Shown here piece by piece: positions 46,211 through 55,555 of a DNA stretch of 64,000 nucleotides. The stretch is from Xanthomonas cannabis pv. cannabis (GTDB lineage Bacteria; Pseudomonadota; Gammaproteobacteria; Xanthomonadales; Xanthomonadaceae). Made by a program: the position numbers and the translations under genes. The stretch is taken from positions 1-64,000 of the forward strand of contig NZ_JSZE01000016.1 in NCBI RefSeq assembly GCF_000802365.1, written 5' to 3'. A model generated the notes under the pieces. It was not told where the DNA came from. It searched no databases and worked only from the letters and a program-made list of their open reading frames with translations. Each line of letters begins with the position of its first letter. Position 1 is the first letter of the stretch.

Positions 46211-47457
46211 ACCCGACCACCTGCAGCACCGCCACTGCGCCGCCGCGCCGTGGCGCCCGGCAATGGCTGGCTGCCTGCGCGTTGTTGCTGTTGATGTCGC
46301 TGCTGGCGCCGTTTGCATTCGCCCAGAACGCACAGCCGCCGGCGCCGCGGGTGGGCGTGGTCACCATGCAGCCCGGCGAAGTGTTCTTCGAACGGTTCGG
46401 GCACGACGCCATCGTGGTGGTGGACCCGCTCACCCAGCAGGCGACCTCCTACAACTTCGGCTTCTTCGACCCCAGCGAGCCGGACTTCGTACCGCGCTTT
46501 GCGCGCGGCGAAATGATGTACTACCTGGTGGCGTTGCCGCTGGAAGAAGACCTGTCGCAGTACCGCAGCGTCGGCCGTGGCGTCAGCATCCAGTGGCTGG
46601 ATCTGCCGCCCGCACAGGCACGCGCCCTGGCCGACGGACTGGCTGTCCGCAGCCGGCCGGAAAACGCGCGGTATCACTACGACTACTTCGAAGCCAATTG
46701 CGCCACCATGGTGCGCGATGCACTGGATCGTGCCATGGGCGGCACGCTCAAGTCGCAACTGGCCGGCCGCTCGCGCGGCAACACCTACCGCAGCGAAGCG
46801 GTACGCCTGGCCTCCCCTGCGCCGTGGATGTGGCTGGGCTTCGACCTCGGCCTTGGGCCATATGCCGATCGTCCGCTGTCGCGTTGGGAAGAAGCGTTCG
46901 TGCCGATGCGTCTGGCCGACAGCCTGACCCAGGTGCACAACAGCGCCGGCCGGCCGTTGGTGCAATCCACCCAGGTACTGCTGCCGCACCGCGTGGCCCC
47001 CGAGCCTGCCGAACGGCAGCGGCATTGGTGGCCGTGGCTGCTGGCCGGCGTGCTGGTGGCCGCCGGCGTGCTGGCGTTGCGCCGCCGGCAACGTCTGCTG
47101 GCCGGGCTGGCACTGCCGTTGTGGTTGCTGTGCGCCATCGGCGGCGGCCTGCTGGTGTATCTGTGGGGCTTCACCGCGCATCAATCCGCGTGGGCCAACC
47201 GCAACCTGCTACTGGTCAATCCGCTATGCGTGTTGCTGTGGTTTGGCGGCATCCGGCTGCAGCTGGGCCGTCGGCCGGGCCGCTGGTTCAACGTGCTGGC
47301 ATGGCTGGTGGCCGCCGGCGCATTGGTGGCGTTGGTGATCCACTGGCTCTCCTTCCAGGCCCAGGACAACCTGCAGTGGGTGATGCTGCTGTTGCCCATC
47401 CACGCTGCGCTCGCGGTCGCCCTGCGCCGGCGTGATTTGCCCGTCCACACGCGCTGA
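46207..47457 (+). CDS. DUF4105 membrane protein
   Basis: 416 residues from a TTG that overlaps the corC stop (TTGA), with no ATG available near the signal. The N-terminal signal or anchor (QWLAACALLLLMSLLAPFAFA) precedes the DUF4105 domain (about 45-270), with FFERFGHDAIVVVD and YHYDYFEANCATMVRDAL. These hold a His and a Cys that could form a papain-like catalytic pair. Four to five membrane segments fill the rest (from WPWLLAGVLVAAGVLAL on). In some Gram-positives, DUF4105 proteins (Lnb) N-acylate lipoproteins; here the function is unknown. It lies in line between corC and corA. Confidence 0.88.
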   Translation: MNPTTCSTATAPPRRGARQWLAACALLLLMSLLAPFAFAQNAQPPAPRVGVVTMQPGEVFFERFGHDAIVVVDPLTQQATSYNFGFFDPSEPDFVPRFARGEMMYYLVALPLEEDLSQYRSVGRGVSIQWLDLPPAQARALADGLAVRSRPENARYHYDYFEANCATMVRDALDRAMGGTLKSQLAGRSRGNTYRSEAVRLASPAPWMWLGFDLGLGPYADRPLSRWEEAFVPMRLADSLTQVHNSAGRPLVQSTQVLLPHRVAPEPAERQRHWWPWLLAGVLVAAGVLALRRRQRLLAGLALPLWLLCAIGGGLLVYLWGFTAHQSAWANRNLLLVNPLCVLLWFGGIRLQLGRRPGRWFNVLAWLVAAGALVALVIHWLSFQAQDNLQWVMLLLPIHAALAVALRRRDLPVHTR

Positions 47458-47471
47458 TCCAGGATGCGCCC

Positions 47472-48473
47472 ATGAACACCCACGGCCGTCATCCAGACAA
47501 TCCGTCCTGCGTCATCACCTGCGCCTATTACGACGGTGACGGCACACGCCACGACATCAGCCTGGAGCAGATCAGCGATGTGCTGCAGCGCCCCGACGGC
47601 TGTGTGTGGGTCGGGCTGTACGAACCGCAGGAATCGGTGCTGCACAAGTTGCAGGACGAGTTCGGCCTGCACGATCTGGCGATCGAGGACGCGCTCAAGG
47701 CGCATCAGCGCCCCAAGGCGGAGAGCTACGGCAACTCGTTGTTCGTGGTGGTCAACACCGCACAGCTGGTCAACGAACGCATCCGTTACGGCGAAACGCA
47801 TGCGTTTCTGGGCGCACGCTTTCTGTTGACGGTACGCCACGGCGCATCGTTGTCGTATGCGCCGGTGCGGCACCGGGTCGAACGCGAACCGGCGATGCTG
47901 CGCATGGGCGCTTCGTTCTGCCTGTATGGCGTGCTGGATTTCGTGGTCGACAACTACCTGCCGATCATGGACGAGTTTCGCGACACGCTGGAAGGCCTGG
48001 AAAAGGACATCTTCGCCGACAACTACAAGCGCGAAACCGTGGTGCGCCTGTATGAGCTCAAGCGCGAGCTCAACAAGATGCGCCTGGTGGTGGCGCCGCT
48101 GCAGGATGTGCTCTCGCACCTCAAGCGCAACCCCGGCGGGCTGATTCACGACGAGGTCGGCATCTATCTCCGCGACGTGCTCGATCATGCGGTGCGCATC
48201 AACGATGCCATCGACACCTTGCGTGAAATGCTGGGCACCGCGCTGAGCGTCAACCTGTCGATGGTGACCCTGGCCCAGGGCGAAACCGTCAAGCGCCTGG
48301 GCGCCTGGGCCGCGCTGCTGGCCGCCCCCACCCTGATCACCAGCTGGTACGGCATGAACTTCACCCACATGCCCGAGCTCGACAAACCCTACGCCTACCC
48401 GCTGCTGGTGGGCGGCGTGGTTGCTTCGTGCCTGGTGTTGTATCGCCTGTTCAAGCGCGCTCGGTGGCTTTAG
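47472..48473 (+). CDS. corA: CorA magnesium/cobalt transporter
   Basis: 333 residues. A long cytoplasmic domain (1-265) with IEDALKAHQRPKAESYG ends in two membrane segments; the first ends in the signature YGMNFTHMPEL. The second (YPLLVGGVVASCLVLYRLF) ends in a basic tail. It transports Mg2+ or other divalent ions. It follows the DUF4105 gene by 14 bp and ends the unit before a repeat-rich gap. Confidence 0.97.
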   Translation: MNTHGRHPDNPSCVITCAYYDGDGTRHDISLEQISDVLQRPDGCVWVGLYEPQESVLHKLQDEFGLHDLAIEDALKAHQRPKAESYGNSLFVVVNTAQLVNERIRYGETHAFLGARFLLTVRHGASLSYAPVRHRVEREPAMLRMGASFCLYGVLDFVVDNYLPIMDEFRDTLEGLEKDIFADNYKRETVVRLYELKRELNKMRLVVAPLQDVLSHLKRNPGGLIHDEVGIYLRDVLDHAVRINDAIDTLREMLGTALSVNLSMVTLAQGETVKRLGAWAALLAAPTLITSWYGMNFTHMPELDKPYAYPLLVGGVVASCLVLYRLFKRARWL

Positions 48474-48489
48474 AGCCGCGTAGCGGCTT

Positions 48490-48711
48490 GGGATTGGGGA
48501 GTCGGGATTGGGGAGTCGCTAGAGCGGGTTTGCTGCTTGCTGATCCAGCTTGAGCGATGGTTGTGTTTCAATTGCTGTTGCGCTGATCGTTTCACCCAGA
48601 CTGCTCAAGCTCTGCCGGTGCCCCTCATCCGCCCTTCGGGCACCTTCTCCCGGCGGGAGAAGGAAGCACCCTGGCCTTTGCGAATCCCAAATCCCGATTC
48701 CCGAATCCCGG
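48490..48711. repeat. Composite repeat between corA and the dehydrogenase gene
   Basis: Two direct 14-bp repeats GGGATTGGGGAGTC (48490-48503, 48504-48517). After a 100-bp interval there is a REP-like element (48621-48663) with TCATCCGCCCTTCGGGCAC and a perfect stem CCTTCTCCC-GGC-GGGAGAAGG (48643-48663). Then GAATCCCAAATCCCGATTCC and CGAATCCCGGC follow (about 48682-48711), complementary to the direct repeats. The outer parts can pair, closing a large stem between two convergent genes. This pattern is common in Xanthomonas intergenic regions. Confidence 0.75.
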
Positions 48712-48714
48712 CTT

Positions 48715-50079
48715 TCAAGCTACATAAATCGTCTTGATGTTCATGAACTCGTGAATGCCGTGATCGGCCAGCTCGCGGCCGAAGCCTGAGCGCTTGATGC
48801 CGCCGAACGGCAGGCGCACGTCGCTCTTGACCACCGAGTTGACGAAGGCCGCGCCGCACTGCAGCTGCTGGGCGACGCGTTCGCCGCGCTTGGCGTCTGC
48901 CGTCCACACGCTGCCGCCCAGCCCGAAGGTGGTGTCGTTGGCGACGCGCACCGCCTCTGCCTCGTCGGCCACCCGAATGATCGAAGCGACCGGGCCGAAG
49001 AATTCTTCGTTGTAGGCCGGCATGCCGGGCGCCACATTGTCCAGGATGGTCGCCGGGTAGCCCGCATGCGAGTCGGCCACCGGTTCGCCGCCCAGCAGGA
49101 CGGTGGCGCCCTTGGCGACGCTGGCCTGCACCTGCTTGTGCAGTTCCTCGCGCAGATCGGCGCGTGCCATCGGCGCCAATGTGGTGCTTTCCTGTTGCGG
49201 GTCGCCAACCACGCGCTTGGACGTCGCAGCGACGAAGCGCTCGATGAACCGGTCGGCAATCGCGTCCACCACGATGAAGCGCTTGGCGGCGATACAGGTC
49301 TGCCCGCTGTTGTCGAAGCGCGACTGCACTGCCGATTGCACCGCGTGCTCCAACTCGGCGTCTTCCAGCACCACGAACGCATCGCTGCCGCCCAACTCCA
49401 TCACGCATTTCTTCAGCTGGTCGCCCGCATTCGCGGCCAGGGAACGCCCGGCGCGTTCGCTACCGGTCAGCGTCACTGCGGCGATGCGGTCGTCGCGCAG
49501 CACGTCGGCGGCCTGGTCGTTGTCGATGTGCAGCACATCGAACACGCCCGGCGGGATGCCTGCGGCGTCCAGCACCTCCTTCATGGCATCGGCGCAGCGC
49601 GGCACATTGCTGGCGTGCTTGAGCAGTGCCACGTTGCCGGCCATCAGGCCCGGCGCCAGAAACCGAAACACCTGCCACAGCGGGAAATTCCACGGCATTA
49701 CCGCGAAGACGCAGCCCAGCGGTTCGTAGCGCACATAGCTCGATTGCGCTTCGGTAGGAATATTGCGCGGCGCCAGATACTCGGCTGCGTGTTCGGCGTA
49801 ATAGGCGCAGCCCTGCGCGCACTTGTCGATCTCGGCCAGCGCCTCGACGCGCAGCTTGCCCATTTCGGCGGTCATGATGCGTTGCAGGTCCTCGCGTCGC
49901 CTGGTCAGCTCTTCGCCAACGCGGCGCAGCAAGGCACCCCGCTCGGCCAGCGGCAGCGCGGCCCATGCCGGAAACGCCCTGGCGGAGGCGGCCAGACGCG
50001 CTTCAATGCCGGCGGCGTCCAGGGTCTGCTGGGTGTGCTCGACCTGGCCGGTGGCCGGGTTCACGGTGTCGTAGGACAT
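48715..50079 (-). CDS. NAD-dependent succinate-semialdehyde dehydrogenase (Sad-like)
   Basis: 454 residues, starting MSYDTVNPATGQV after a GGAG site. The aldehyde dehydrogenase fold has PWNFPLWQVFRFLAPGL with Asn131, TLTGSERAG, the general base in VMELGGSDAF (Glu228) and the nucleophile in NSGQTCIAAKR (Cys262). The MELGGSD and short length point to the Sad/YneI type rather than GabD. It oxidises succinate semialdehyde to succinate, the end of GABA breakdown, which fits the polyamine genes further on. A longer frame to 50106 is not needed. Confidence 0.87.
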   Translation of the reverse strand: MSYDTVNPATGQVEHTQQTLDAAGIEARLAASARAFPAWAALPLAERGALLRRVGEELTRRREDLQRIMTAEMGKLRVEALAEIDKCAQGCAYYAEHAAEYLAPRNIPTEAQSSYVRYEPLGCVFAVMPWNFPLWQVFRFLAPGLMAGNVALLKHASNVPRCADAMKEVLDAAGIPPGVFDVLHIDNDQAADVLRDDRIAAVTLTGSERAGRSLAANAGDQLKKCVMELGGSDAFVVLEDAELEHAVQSAVQSRFDNSGQTCIAAKRFIVVDAIADRFIERFVAATSKRVVGDPQQESTTLAPMARADLREELHKQVQASVAKGATVLLGGEPVADSHAGYPATILDNVAPGMPAYNEEFFGPVASIIRVADEAEAVRVANDTTFGLGGSVWTADAKRGERVAQQLQCGAAFVNSVVKSDVRLPFGGIKRSGFGRELADHGIHEFMNIKTIYVA

Positions 50080-50341
50080 GACGGTCTCCAGTAGCAAGGC
50101 CGCCATGCTAATCGCCGGAAAGTTGTAGCCGCGTCACAACCGCTGCAAACCACTGCAACGCTGTGTTTACCTGCGCTGCGACGCAACGCCGCATCTTCAC
50201 CGCACAAAGCGCGTTGTCATGGGCCTGGAGTCATACGGCACAACACCGTCACGAGTAGCCCTGCCCTCACACAATGTTCCGCCGCGCGACGTGCTTTAGC
50301 ATGCGGCAATCGGCAGATGCATTCATCCAGGGAGGATCACC

Positions 50342-50755
50342 ATGATGCGCCGCAATCACATTTTTATGGCTGTACTTGCCACAAGCGTGTGCCTGCCTGG
50401 ATGTGCGGTCATGCAGGATTTTTTGCGTGGCCCGCGGCCCGACCAGGCCGGGTTTGTCACTGTGAACTGCACCAGCCTGCAGCCCGATCCCGCGCAACCC
50501 TGCGAGGAAGAGGCGCTGCGTGCCTGCGCGGACACTGCCATCCGCCAACTCATCACCACGTTTTCGTCGCCGAATATGGTCATGATCTTTCCCGACAAGC
50601 GAAAGTCCAAGGACGACGAAAAGAACAACCGCAGGGACAGCGCGGACGAACAACCTAGGGTCGAGCAACACGGCTACAACATCAGGGCCGAGTACCAGTG
50701 CTACCTGACCAAGCCAGAGCCCTGGGACAATGGTTACACGCCAGCAGCCAGGTGA
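50342..50755 (+). CDS. Hypothetical lipoprotein
   Basis: 137 residues. A strong GGAGG ribosome site lies before the ATG at 50342. Signal: MRRNHIFMAVLATSVCLPGC with lipobox CLPGC. The mature part has five more cysteines, a charged middle (RKSKDDEKNNRRDSADE) and ends NGYTPAAR. I recognise no family. It is transcribed away from the dehydrogenase and toward the pot genes. Base composition is less GC-rich than the neighbours. Confidence 0.8.
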   Translation: MMRRNHIFMAVLATSVCLPGCAVMQDFLRGPRPDQAGFVTVNCTSLQPDPAQPCEEEALRACADTAIRQLITTFSSPNMVMIFPDKRKSKDDEKNNRRDSADEQPRVEQHGYNIRAEYQCYLTKPEPWDNGYTPAAR

Positions 50756-50900
50756 TATGAAGTGCTACGCTCAGTCCCCAGCAGGCGCATTAAGCGGTCT
50801 GAGTAGGCAAGCAGCCTTCGCACACGTCGGGGGCTCCAGCGTTTGCGTCTAACTGGCGGACGTTCGCTGCGGTTCATTGGCCACCTCAGCGCTGGTGCTC

Positions 50901-51749
50901 TCAGGCAAGAGTTTGCTGCGCCAATTGCTGATCGCGCAGGCGTCGCTTTTCGCTGCGTGCCAGCAGCCACCAACCGATCACTGCAGCGACCGATACCGCC
51001 AGCACCATCAGTGTGGCCAGTGCGTTGATCTTTGGGCTGATGCCCAACCGCACTGACGCAAATACCTTGATCGGCAGCGTGGTGGAGCTGGGCCCGGCCA
51101 GAAAACTGGCGATCACCACATCGTCCAGCGACAGCGTAAAGGCCAGCAGCCAGCCCGATGCCAAGGCCGGGGCGATGAGCGGCAGGGTGATCAGGAAGAA
51201 CACCTTCAGCGGCGTTGCGCCGAGATCCATCGCCGCTTCTTCCAGCGACCGATCCAGCTCCTGCAGGCGGGACGAAATCACCACCGTCACGAACGACACG
51301 GTGAAGGTGACATGCGCCACCCAGATGGCCACTTCGCCACGCGGTGCGATGCCGAGCACGCCACCCATCGAGACCAACAGCAGCAGGATCGACAAGCCGA
51401 TGATCACCTCGGGCATCACCAGTGGCGCAGTGATCAATGCGCCGAACACGGTCTTGCCGGGAAAGCGGCGCATGCGCACCATCGCCATCGCCGCCATCGT
51501 GCCAAGCACCATGGCGGCACCGGCGGTCCAGAACGCCACCTCCAGGCTCACCCAGGCCGCTTCCAGCAGTTGTCGGTCGCGCAGCAACTCGCCATACCAG
51601 CGTGTCGAAAATCCGCCCCACACCGTGGCAAGGCGCGAGGCGTTGAACGAGTACACCATCAGCAACAGGATCGGCAGGTACAAGAAGCCAAACCCCAGCG
51701 CGAGGACGGCGCCACCGAGCAGGCGCCCGCTGCGGGAGGCGGGCATCAT
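50901..51749 (-). CDS. potI: Spermidine/putrescine ABC permease PotI
   Basis: 282 residues. Six membrane segments: FLYLPILLLMVYSFN is the first, and the permease motif EEAAMDLGATPLKVFFLITLPLIAPAL (EAA loop) lies near residue 175. A conserved start PASRSGRLLGGAVLALG is visible. The start has two adjacent ATG codons (51749, 51746). It overlaps the potH stop by four bases (ATGA). It forms the second permease of the PotFGHI putrescine importer. Confidence 0.95.
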   Translation of the reverse strand: MMPASRSGRLLGGAVLALGFGFLYLPILLLMVYSFNASRLATVWGGFSTRWYGELLRDRQLLEAAWVSLEVAFWTAGAAMVLGTMAAMAMVRMRRFPGKTVFGALITAPLVMPEVIIGLSILLLLVSMGGVLGIAPRGEVAIWVAHVTFTVSFVTVVISSRLQELDRSLEEAAMDLGATPLKVFFLITLPLIAPALASGWLLAFTLSLDDVVIASFLAGPSSTTLPIKVFASVRLGISPKINALATLMVLAVSVAAVIGWWLLARSEKRRLRDQQLAQQTLA

Positions 51750-52660
51750 GTCAGCCGTCCTTCCAGCTCGCGCTGCTGGTAGCGGTGAAAGATCACGATC
51801 GGCACCAGCAGCAACACCAGCATGACGGTGGCCACGGCGGCGGCCACCGGCCAGTCGCGGTTGTTGAAGAACTCGCCCCACAGCACGCGGCCGATCATCA
51901 AGGTGTTCGGCCCGCCGAGCATTTCCGGGATCACGAACTCGCCCACCGCTGGAATCATCACCAGCATGCAACCGGCCACGATGCCGTTGCGCGAGAGCGG
52001 CAAGGTGATGCGCACAAACGCGCGCCACGGGCGCGCGCCAAGATCGTAGGCCGCTTCCAGCAGGCGGCTGTCGTGCTTGACCAGGTTGGCATACAGCGGC
52101 AACACCATGAACGGCAGATAGCAGTACACGATGCCGATGTAGGCGGCGATCGGCGTGTAAAGCAGTTGCAGTGGCTGCTTGATCACGCCCAGCGCCAGCA
52201 GTGCCCGATTGAGCAGGCCGTTGCCATCGAGGATGCCGATCCAGGCGTACACGCGGATCAGGAACGAGGTCCACGACGGCAACACCACCAGCATCATTGC
52301 CACGTTGCGCGTGGCCAACGGCAGGCGCGCGATGACATACGCCATCGGGTAACCGATCAACAACGCGAGCGCGGTGGAAATGACCGCGATCTTGATCGAA
52401 CTCAGGTACGCGGCCACGTACTGGCTGTCGCGCACCAATGCAAGGTAGTTGCCCAGATGCAGCTTGACGCTCACTGCCCCATCGGCTGCGTAGGCGAATA
52501 GCGGCGTATACGGCGGCATGGTGGTGGCACGCTCGGCGAAGGAAATCTTCAGCACGATCAGGAACGGGATCGCGAAGAACACCAGCAGCCACAGATACGG
52601 CGCGGCGATCACGCCCCAGCGCGCGCCTGGCAAGCGGCGACGGAACAGACGCGACCTCAT
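51746..52660 (-). CDS. potH: Spermidine/putrescine ABC permease PotH
   Basis: 304 residues. Membrane segments include WGVIAAPYLWLLVFFAIPFL and VVLPSWTSFLIRVYAWIGIL. The EAA loop reads EAAYDLGARPWRAFVRITLPLS, and the conserved GEFVIPEMLGG motif follows. Start at 52660 overlaps the potG stop (ATGA). The long N-terminal extension of the frame is not used. Confidence 0.95.
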   Translation of the reverse strand: MRSRLFRRRLPGARWGVIAAPYLWLLVFFAIPFLIVLKISFAERATTMPPYTPLFAYAADGAVSVKLHLGNYLALVRDSQYVAAYLSSIKIAVISTALALLIGYPMAYVIARLPLATRNVAMMLVVLPSWTSFLIRVYAWIGILDGNGLLNRALLALGVIKQPLQLLYTPIAAYIGIVYCYLPFMVLPLYANLVKHDSRLLEAAYDLGARPWRAFVRITLPLSRNGIVAGCMLVMIPAVGEFVIPEMLGGPNTLMIGRVLWGEFFNNRDWPVAAAVATVMLVLLLVPIVIFHRYQQRELEGRLT

Positions 52661-53787
52661 GCGGTGAGCACCACGCCGTCGTCCTCGCCCCAGCCCACCC
52701 ACACGGTGTCGCCCCAGGTCAGCGCCTCGCTGGCCCAGCGCTGGCGATTGGCGAAGTTGGCCATCAGCTTGACCCCGCTGGGCAGGCGCACGTGGTAGAC
52801 CGAATGGCTGCCGAAATAGGCGATGTCTTCGATCACCCCCTGCGCCTTGTTGCAGGCCTGCGCCGGCTCGTCCTTGCCGATGGCGAGCTTTTCCGGGCGC
52901 AGCGCGAAGGCCACCACTTGGCCTTCGAAGCCGGTGATGCCGTGGCCGATGCGGATGCAGGCGGGGAAGGCCGGCGTCTGCAAGCTGACGTACTGCGGCT
53001 GGTCTTCGACGATGACTGCGTCGAGCAGATTGACCGAACCGATGAACTCGGCGGCGAAGCGATTGGCTGGTTGTTCGTAGATTTCATCGGGCGTGCCGAC
53101 CTGCTGAATCCAGCCCTGGTCCATCAACGCGATGCGCGTGGCCATGGTCATCGCTTCCTCCTGGTCGTGGGTCACCATGACGCAGGTGACGCCGGAGGTT
53201 TCGATGATGTTGACCAGTTCCAGCTGCATCTGCGAGCGCAGCTTTTTGTCCAGCGCGCCCATCGGTTCGTCCAGCAGCAGCAGCTTGGGCCGTTTGGCCA
53301 GCGAGCGTGCCAGCGCCACCCGCTGCTGCTGACCACCGGAGAGCTGATGCGGCTTGCGCCTGGCCAGCGCGCCCAGTTGCACCAGCTCCAGCATCTCGCC
53401 GACGCGGGCGGCGATGGCCGCCTTCGACAGCCCTTCCTGCTTCAGCCCGAAGGCGATGTTCTGCTCCACGCTCATGTGCGGAAACAACGCATACGACTGG
53501 AACATCATGTTGATGGGCCGCTCGTACGGCGGCAGCGCATCGATGGGCTGGCCATCGAGCGTGATGTGCCCCTTGGTCGGCCGCTCGAATCCGGCCAGGC
53601 AACGCAGCAAGGTGGACTTGCCGCTGCCCGACCCGCCCAGCAGCGCGAAGATTTCACCCTTGCGGATCTGCAGGCTGACATCGTCCACCGCCACGAATCC
53701 ATCGAACTCCTTGCGGACCTGGCTGATGGACAGGTAGCCGGCATCTGCGCTGCTGGTAATGGGCGGCAAGGCCTCGGTCAGTGACAT
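52657..53787 (-). CDS. potG: Polyamine ABC transporter ATPase PotG
   Basis: 376 residues. The ATPase domain has Walker A GGSGSGKST (about 69-77), MMFQSYALFPHMSVEQNIAFG, signature LSGGQQQRVALARSLA, Walker B LLLLDEPMGALD and the switch His in VTHDQEEAM. The C-terminal TOBE-type domain has VVAFALRPEKL and VYHVRLPSG. It powers PotH/PotI. Upstream lies a 276-bp gap before the efflux-pump genes, so potGHI probably have their own promoter. Confidence 0.96.
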   Translation of the reverse strand: MSLTEALPPITSSADAGYLSISQVRKEFDGFVAVDDVSLQIRKGEIFALLGGSGSGKSTLLRCLAGFERPTKGHITLDGQPIDALPPYERPINMMFQSYALFPHMSVEQNIAFGLKQEGLSKAAIAARVGEMLELVQLGALARRKPHQLSGGQQQRVALARSLAKRPKLLLLDEPMGALDKKLRSQMQLELVNIIETSGVTCVMVTHDQEEAMTMATRIALMDQGWIQQVGTPDEIYEQPANRFAAEFIGSVNLLDAVIVEDQPQYVSLQTPAFPACIRIGHGITGFEGQVVAFALRPEKLAIGKDEPAQACNKAQGVIEDIAYFGSHSVYHVRLPSGVKLMANFANRQRWASEALTWGDTVWVGWGEDDGVVLTA

Positions 53788-54042
53788 GGTTCCTCTCGCT
53801 GGGGGGACGCGCAGGCGCCGTGTGCGGAGCCTGGGCGCCATGATGGCAAAAGCATGTGTCCACCGCCGTGCGCGCGGTCCGGGACGCGGCGTGCAGCATC
53901 AACGGTGGGGCAGCCCATAACCACGAAGGCGGCCGACACGGACTCATGCATTCACCGCCGCGCGTGGGACGAGCGTGGCCAGGGGCAATGGCGGCACTGC
54001 CTGCGACCTGCGGCAGGCAATGCTGCCCTGGCTGCGGCGGCC

Positions 54043-54060
54043 GCAGGGCGACCGCCCTGC
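54043..54060 (-). terminator. Hairpin after the outer-membrane factor gene
   Basis: GCAGGGCG (54043-54050) and CGCCCTGC (54053-54060) form an 8-bp inverted repeat with a very short loop, three bases after the stop codon of the efflux outer-membrane protein. No T tract, so termination is only likely. Confidence 0.5.
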
Positions 54061-54063
54061 CGG

Positions 54064-55542
54064 TCAGCGCGTTTCCGGCGGTGCCCCGCTCCAGCCCAGG
54101 CCCAGGCTCTTCTGCAGCGCGACGTAGTTGACCAGCAACTGCACCTGCGCCTGCGCGGCGGCGTCCTGCGCCGACAGCTGCTGGCGCTGCACGTCCAGCA
54201 GATCGATCGACGAGGTAGCCCCGGCATCGCGACGTTGCTGCATCAGCCCGGCCGAGCGCGTGGCCGAGGCCTCGGCCTGCCGCGCGACCACCAGCTGCTT
54301 GCGTGCCGAACCGAAGCGCGCCAACGCCGAATTTGCATCCTGCAACGCAGCCAGCACCGCACCTTCATACGCCGCCTCGCGCCCGGCATTGCCCGCGCGT
54401 GCCTGCTCCACCTGCGCGCGGGTCTTGCCGAAATCGAAGATCGACCAGCGCAGCATCGGCACCGCCAGGGTGGTCAACGCGTCGGAATTGAAATCGCTCG
54501 GCGAGCCGGCCACCCAGCTCAGGCCACCCAGCAAGGTCACCTGCGGGAAGTAGCCGTTCAAGGCTTCGCCGATCTGCGCGCTGGACGCGGCCAGCTCGCG
54601 CTCGGCCTTGCGTACGTCCGGGCGGCGGCGGATCAATGCCCCCGCATCGTCCACGCGCACTTCGCTGGGCAGCATCGGCAGCGGCTGCGGCGCGCGCAAC
54701 TGCGCATCCAGTGCGCCGGGTTCGCGCCCGACCATCAGCGCCAACTGGTCCAGCGCTTCCTGCGATTGCATCTCCAGCGGCAGGCGCTGCGCCTCCTGTT
54801 GCTGCACCTGGGTGGCGATCTGCTCGACCTGCAGGTCGGAGGCGGCGCCCTGGTCACGGCGCTGCTGCACCAGTTGCAGCGACTGCCGGATCTTGTCCAG
54901 ATTGGCATCGGCAATGGCCAGCCGCGCCTGCAAGCCGCGGTAGTTGAGATAGACCTGCCCTACTTCGGCGGCCAACTGCACCTGCGCATCGGCCAGCTCG
55001 GCTTCGGAGGCCTGCGCCTGGGCCAGTGCGCCTTCGGCGGCGCGGCGGCGGCGGCCGAAGAGATCCAGCTCCCAGCTGGCATCGAAACCGGCACTGTAGA
55101 TCTGGGTCTTTTCCAGATCCAGCGCCTGATCGCCCTGTCCCGGCTGCCCAGGCTGGCCTTGCTGCAGCCCGCCCAGCGTGTCGACGATGGTCTGCGGCGG
55201 CTCGGCATACGCGTACACGGCGCTGGCGTTGAGCTTGGGCAGGCGTTCGGCGCGGCGCTGGCGCGCCAGCGCGCGGTTGGCGCGCAACCTGGCCTGCGCC
55301 GCGCGCAGGTTGGGGCTGTCGGCCAGCGCCTGGGTCACCAACTGGGTCAGCTGCGGGTCGTTCAATTGCTCCCACCAGTGGTTCAGCGGCGCGGCGGCAA
55401 CCACCTGCGCGCCACTGGCGCGATGCAGCGCGGGCGCCTGCATGGCGGCATCGGCCACGGCCGGTGCCTTGGTGTAGTTGGGGCCGAGCATGCAGCCGCC
55501 GAGCAGCACGGCACTCAGCGCCGCAGCCAGTGGGAGGCGCAT
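54064..55542 (-). CDS. Outer-membrane efflux lipoprotein (NodT/OprM family)
   Basis: 492 residues from MRLPLAAALSAVLLGGC, with lipobox LLGGC. Two OEP repeats: the first has NHWWEQLNDPQLTQLVTQAL and NLRAAQARLRANRALAR and the second the RPDVRKAERELAASSAQIGE motif with FPQVTLLGGLSW. Coiled-coil helices fill the periplasmic tunnel. It would serve as the TolC-like exit for the EmrAB genes just upstream. A TTG at 55569 would overlap emrB and is less likely. Confidence 0.94.
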   Translation of the reverse strand: MRLPLAAALSAVLLGGCMLGPNYTKAPAVADAAMQAPALHRASGAQVVAAAPLNHWWEQLNDPQLTQLVTQALADSPNLRAAQARLRANRALARQRRAERLPKLNASAVYAYAEPPQTIVDTLGGLQQGQPGQPGQGDQALDLEKTQIYSAGFDASWELDLFGRRRRAAEGALAQAQASEAELADAQVQLAAEVGQVYLNYRGLQARLAIADANLDKIRQSLQLVQQRRDQGAASDLQVEQIATQVQQQEAQRLPLEMQSQEALDQLALMVGREPGALDAQLRAPQPLPMLPSEVRVDDAGALIRRRPDVRKAERELAASSAQIGEALNGYFPQVTLLGGLSWVAGSPSDFNSDALTTLAVPMLRWSIFDFGKTRAQVEQARAGNAGREAAYEGAVLAALQDANSALARFGSARKQLVVARQAEASATRSAGLMQQRRDAGATSSIDLLDVQRQQLSAQDAAAQAQVQLLVNYVALQKSLGLGWSGAPPETR

Positions 55543-55555
55543 CGCGCGCAGGGAA

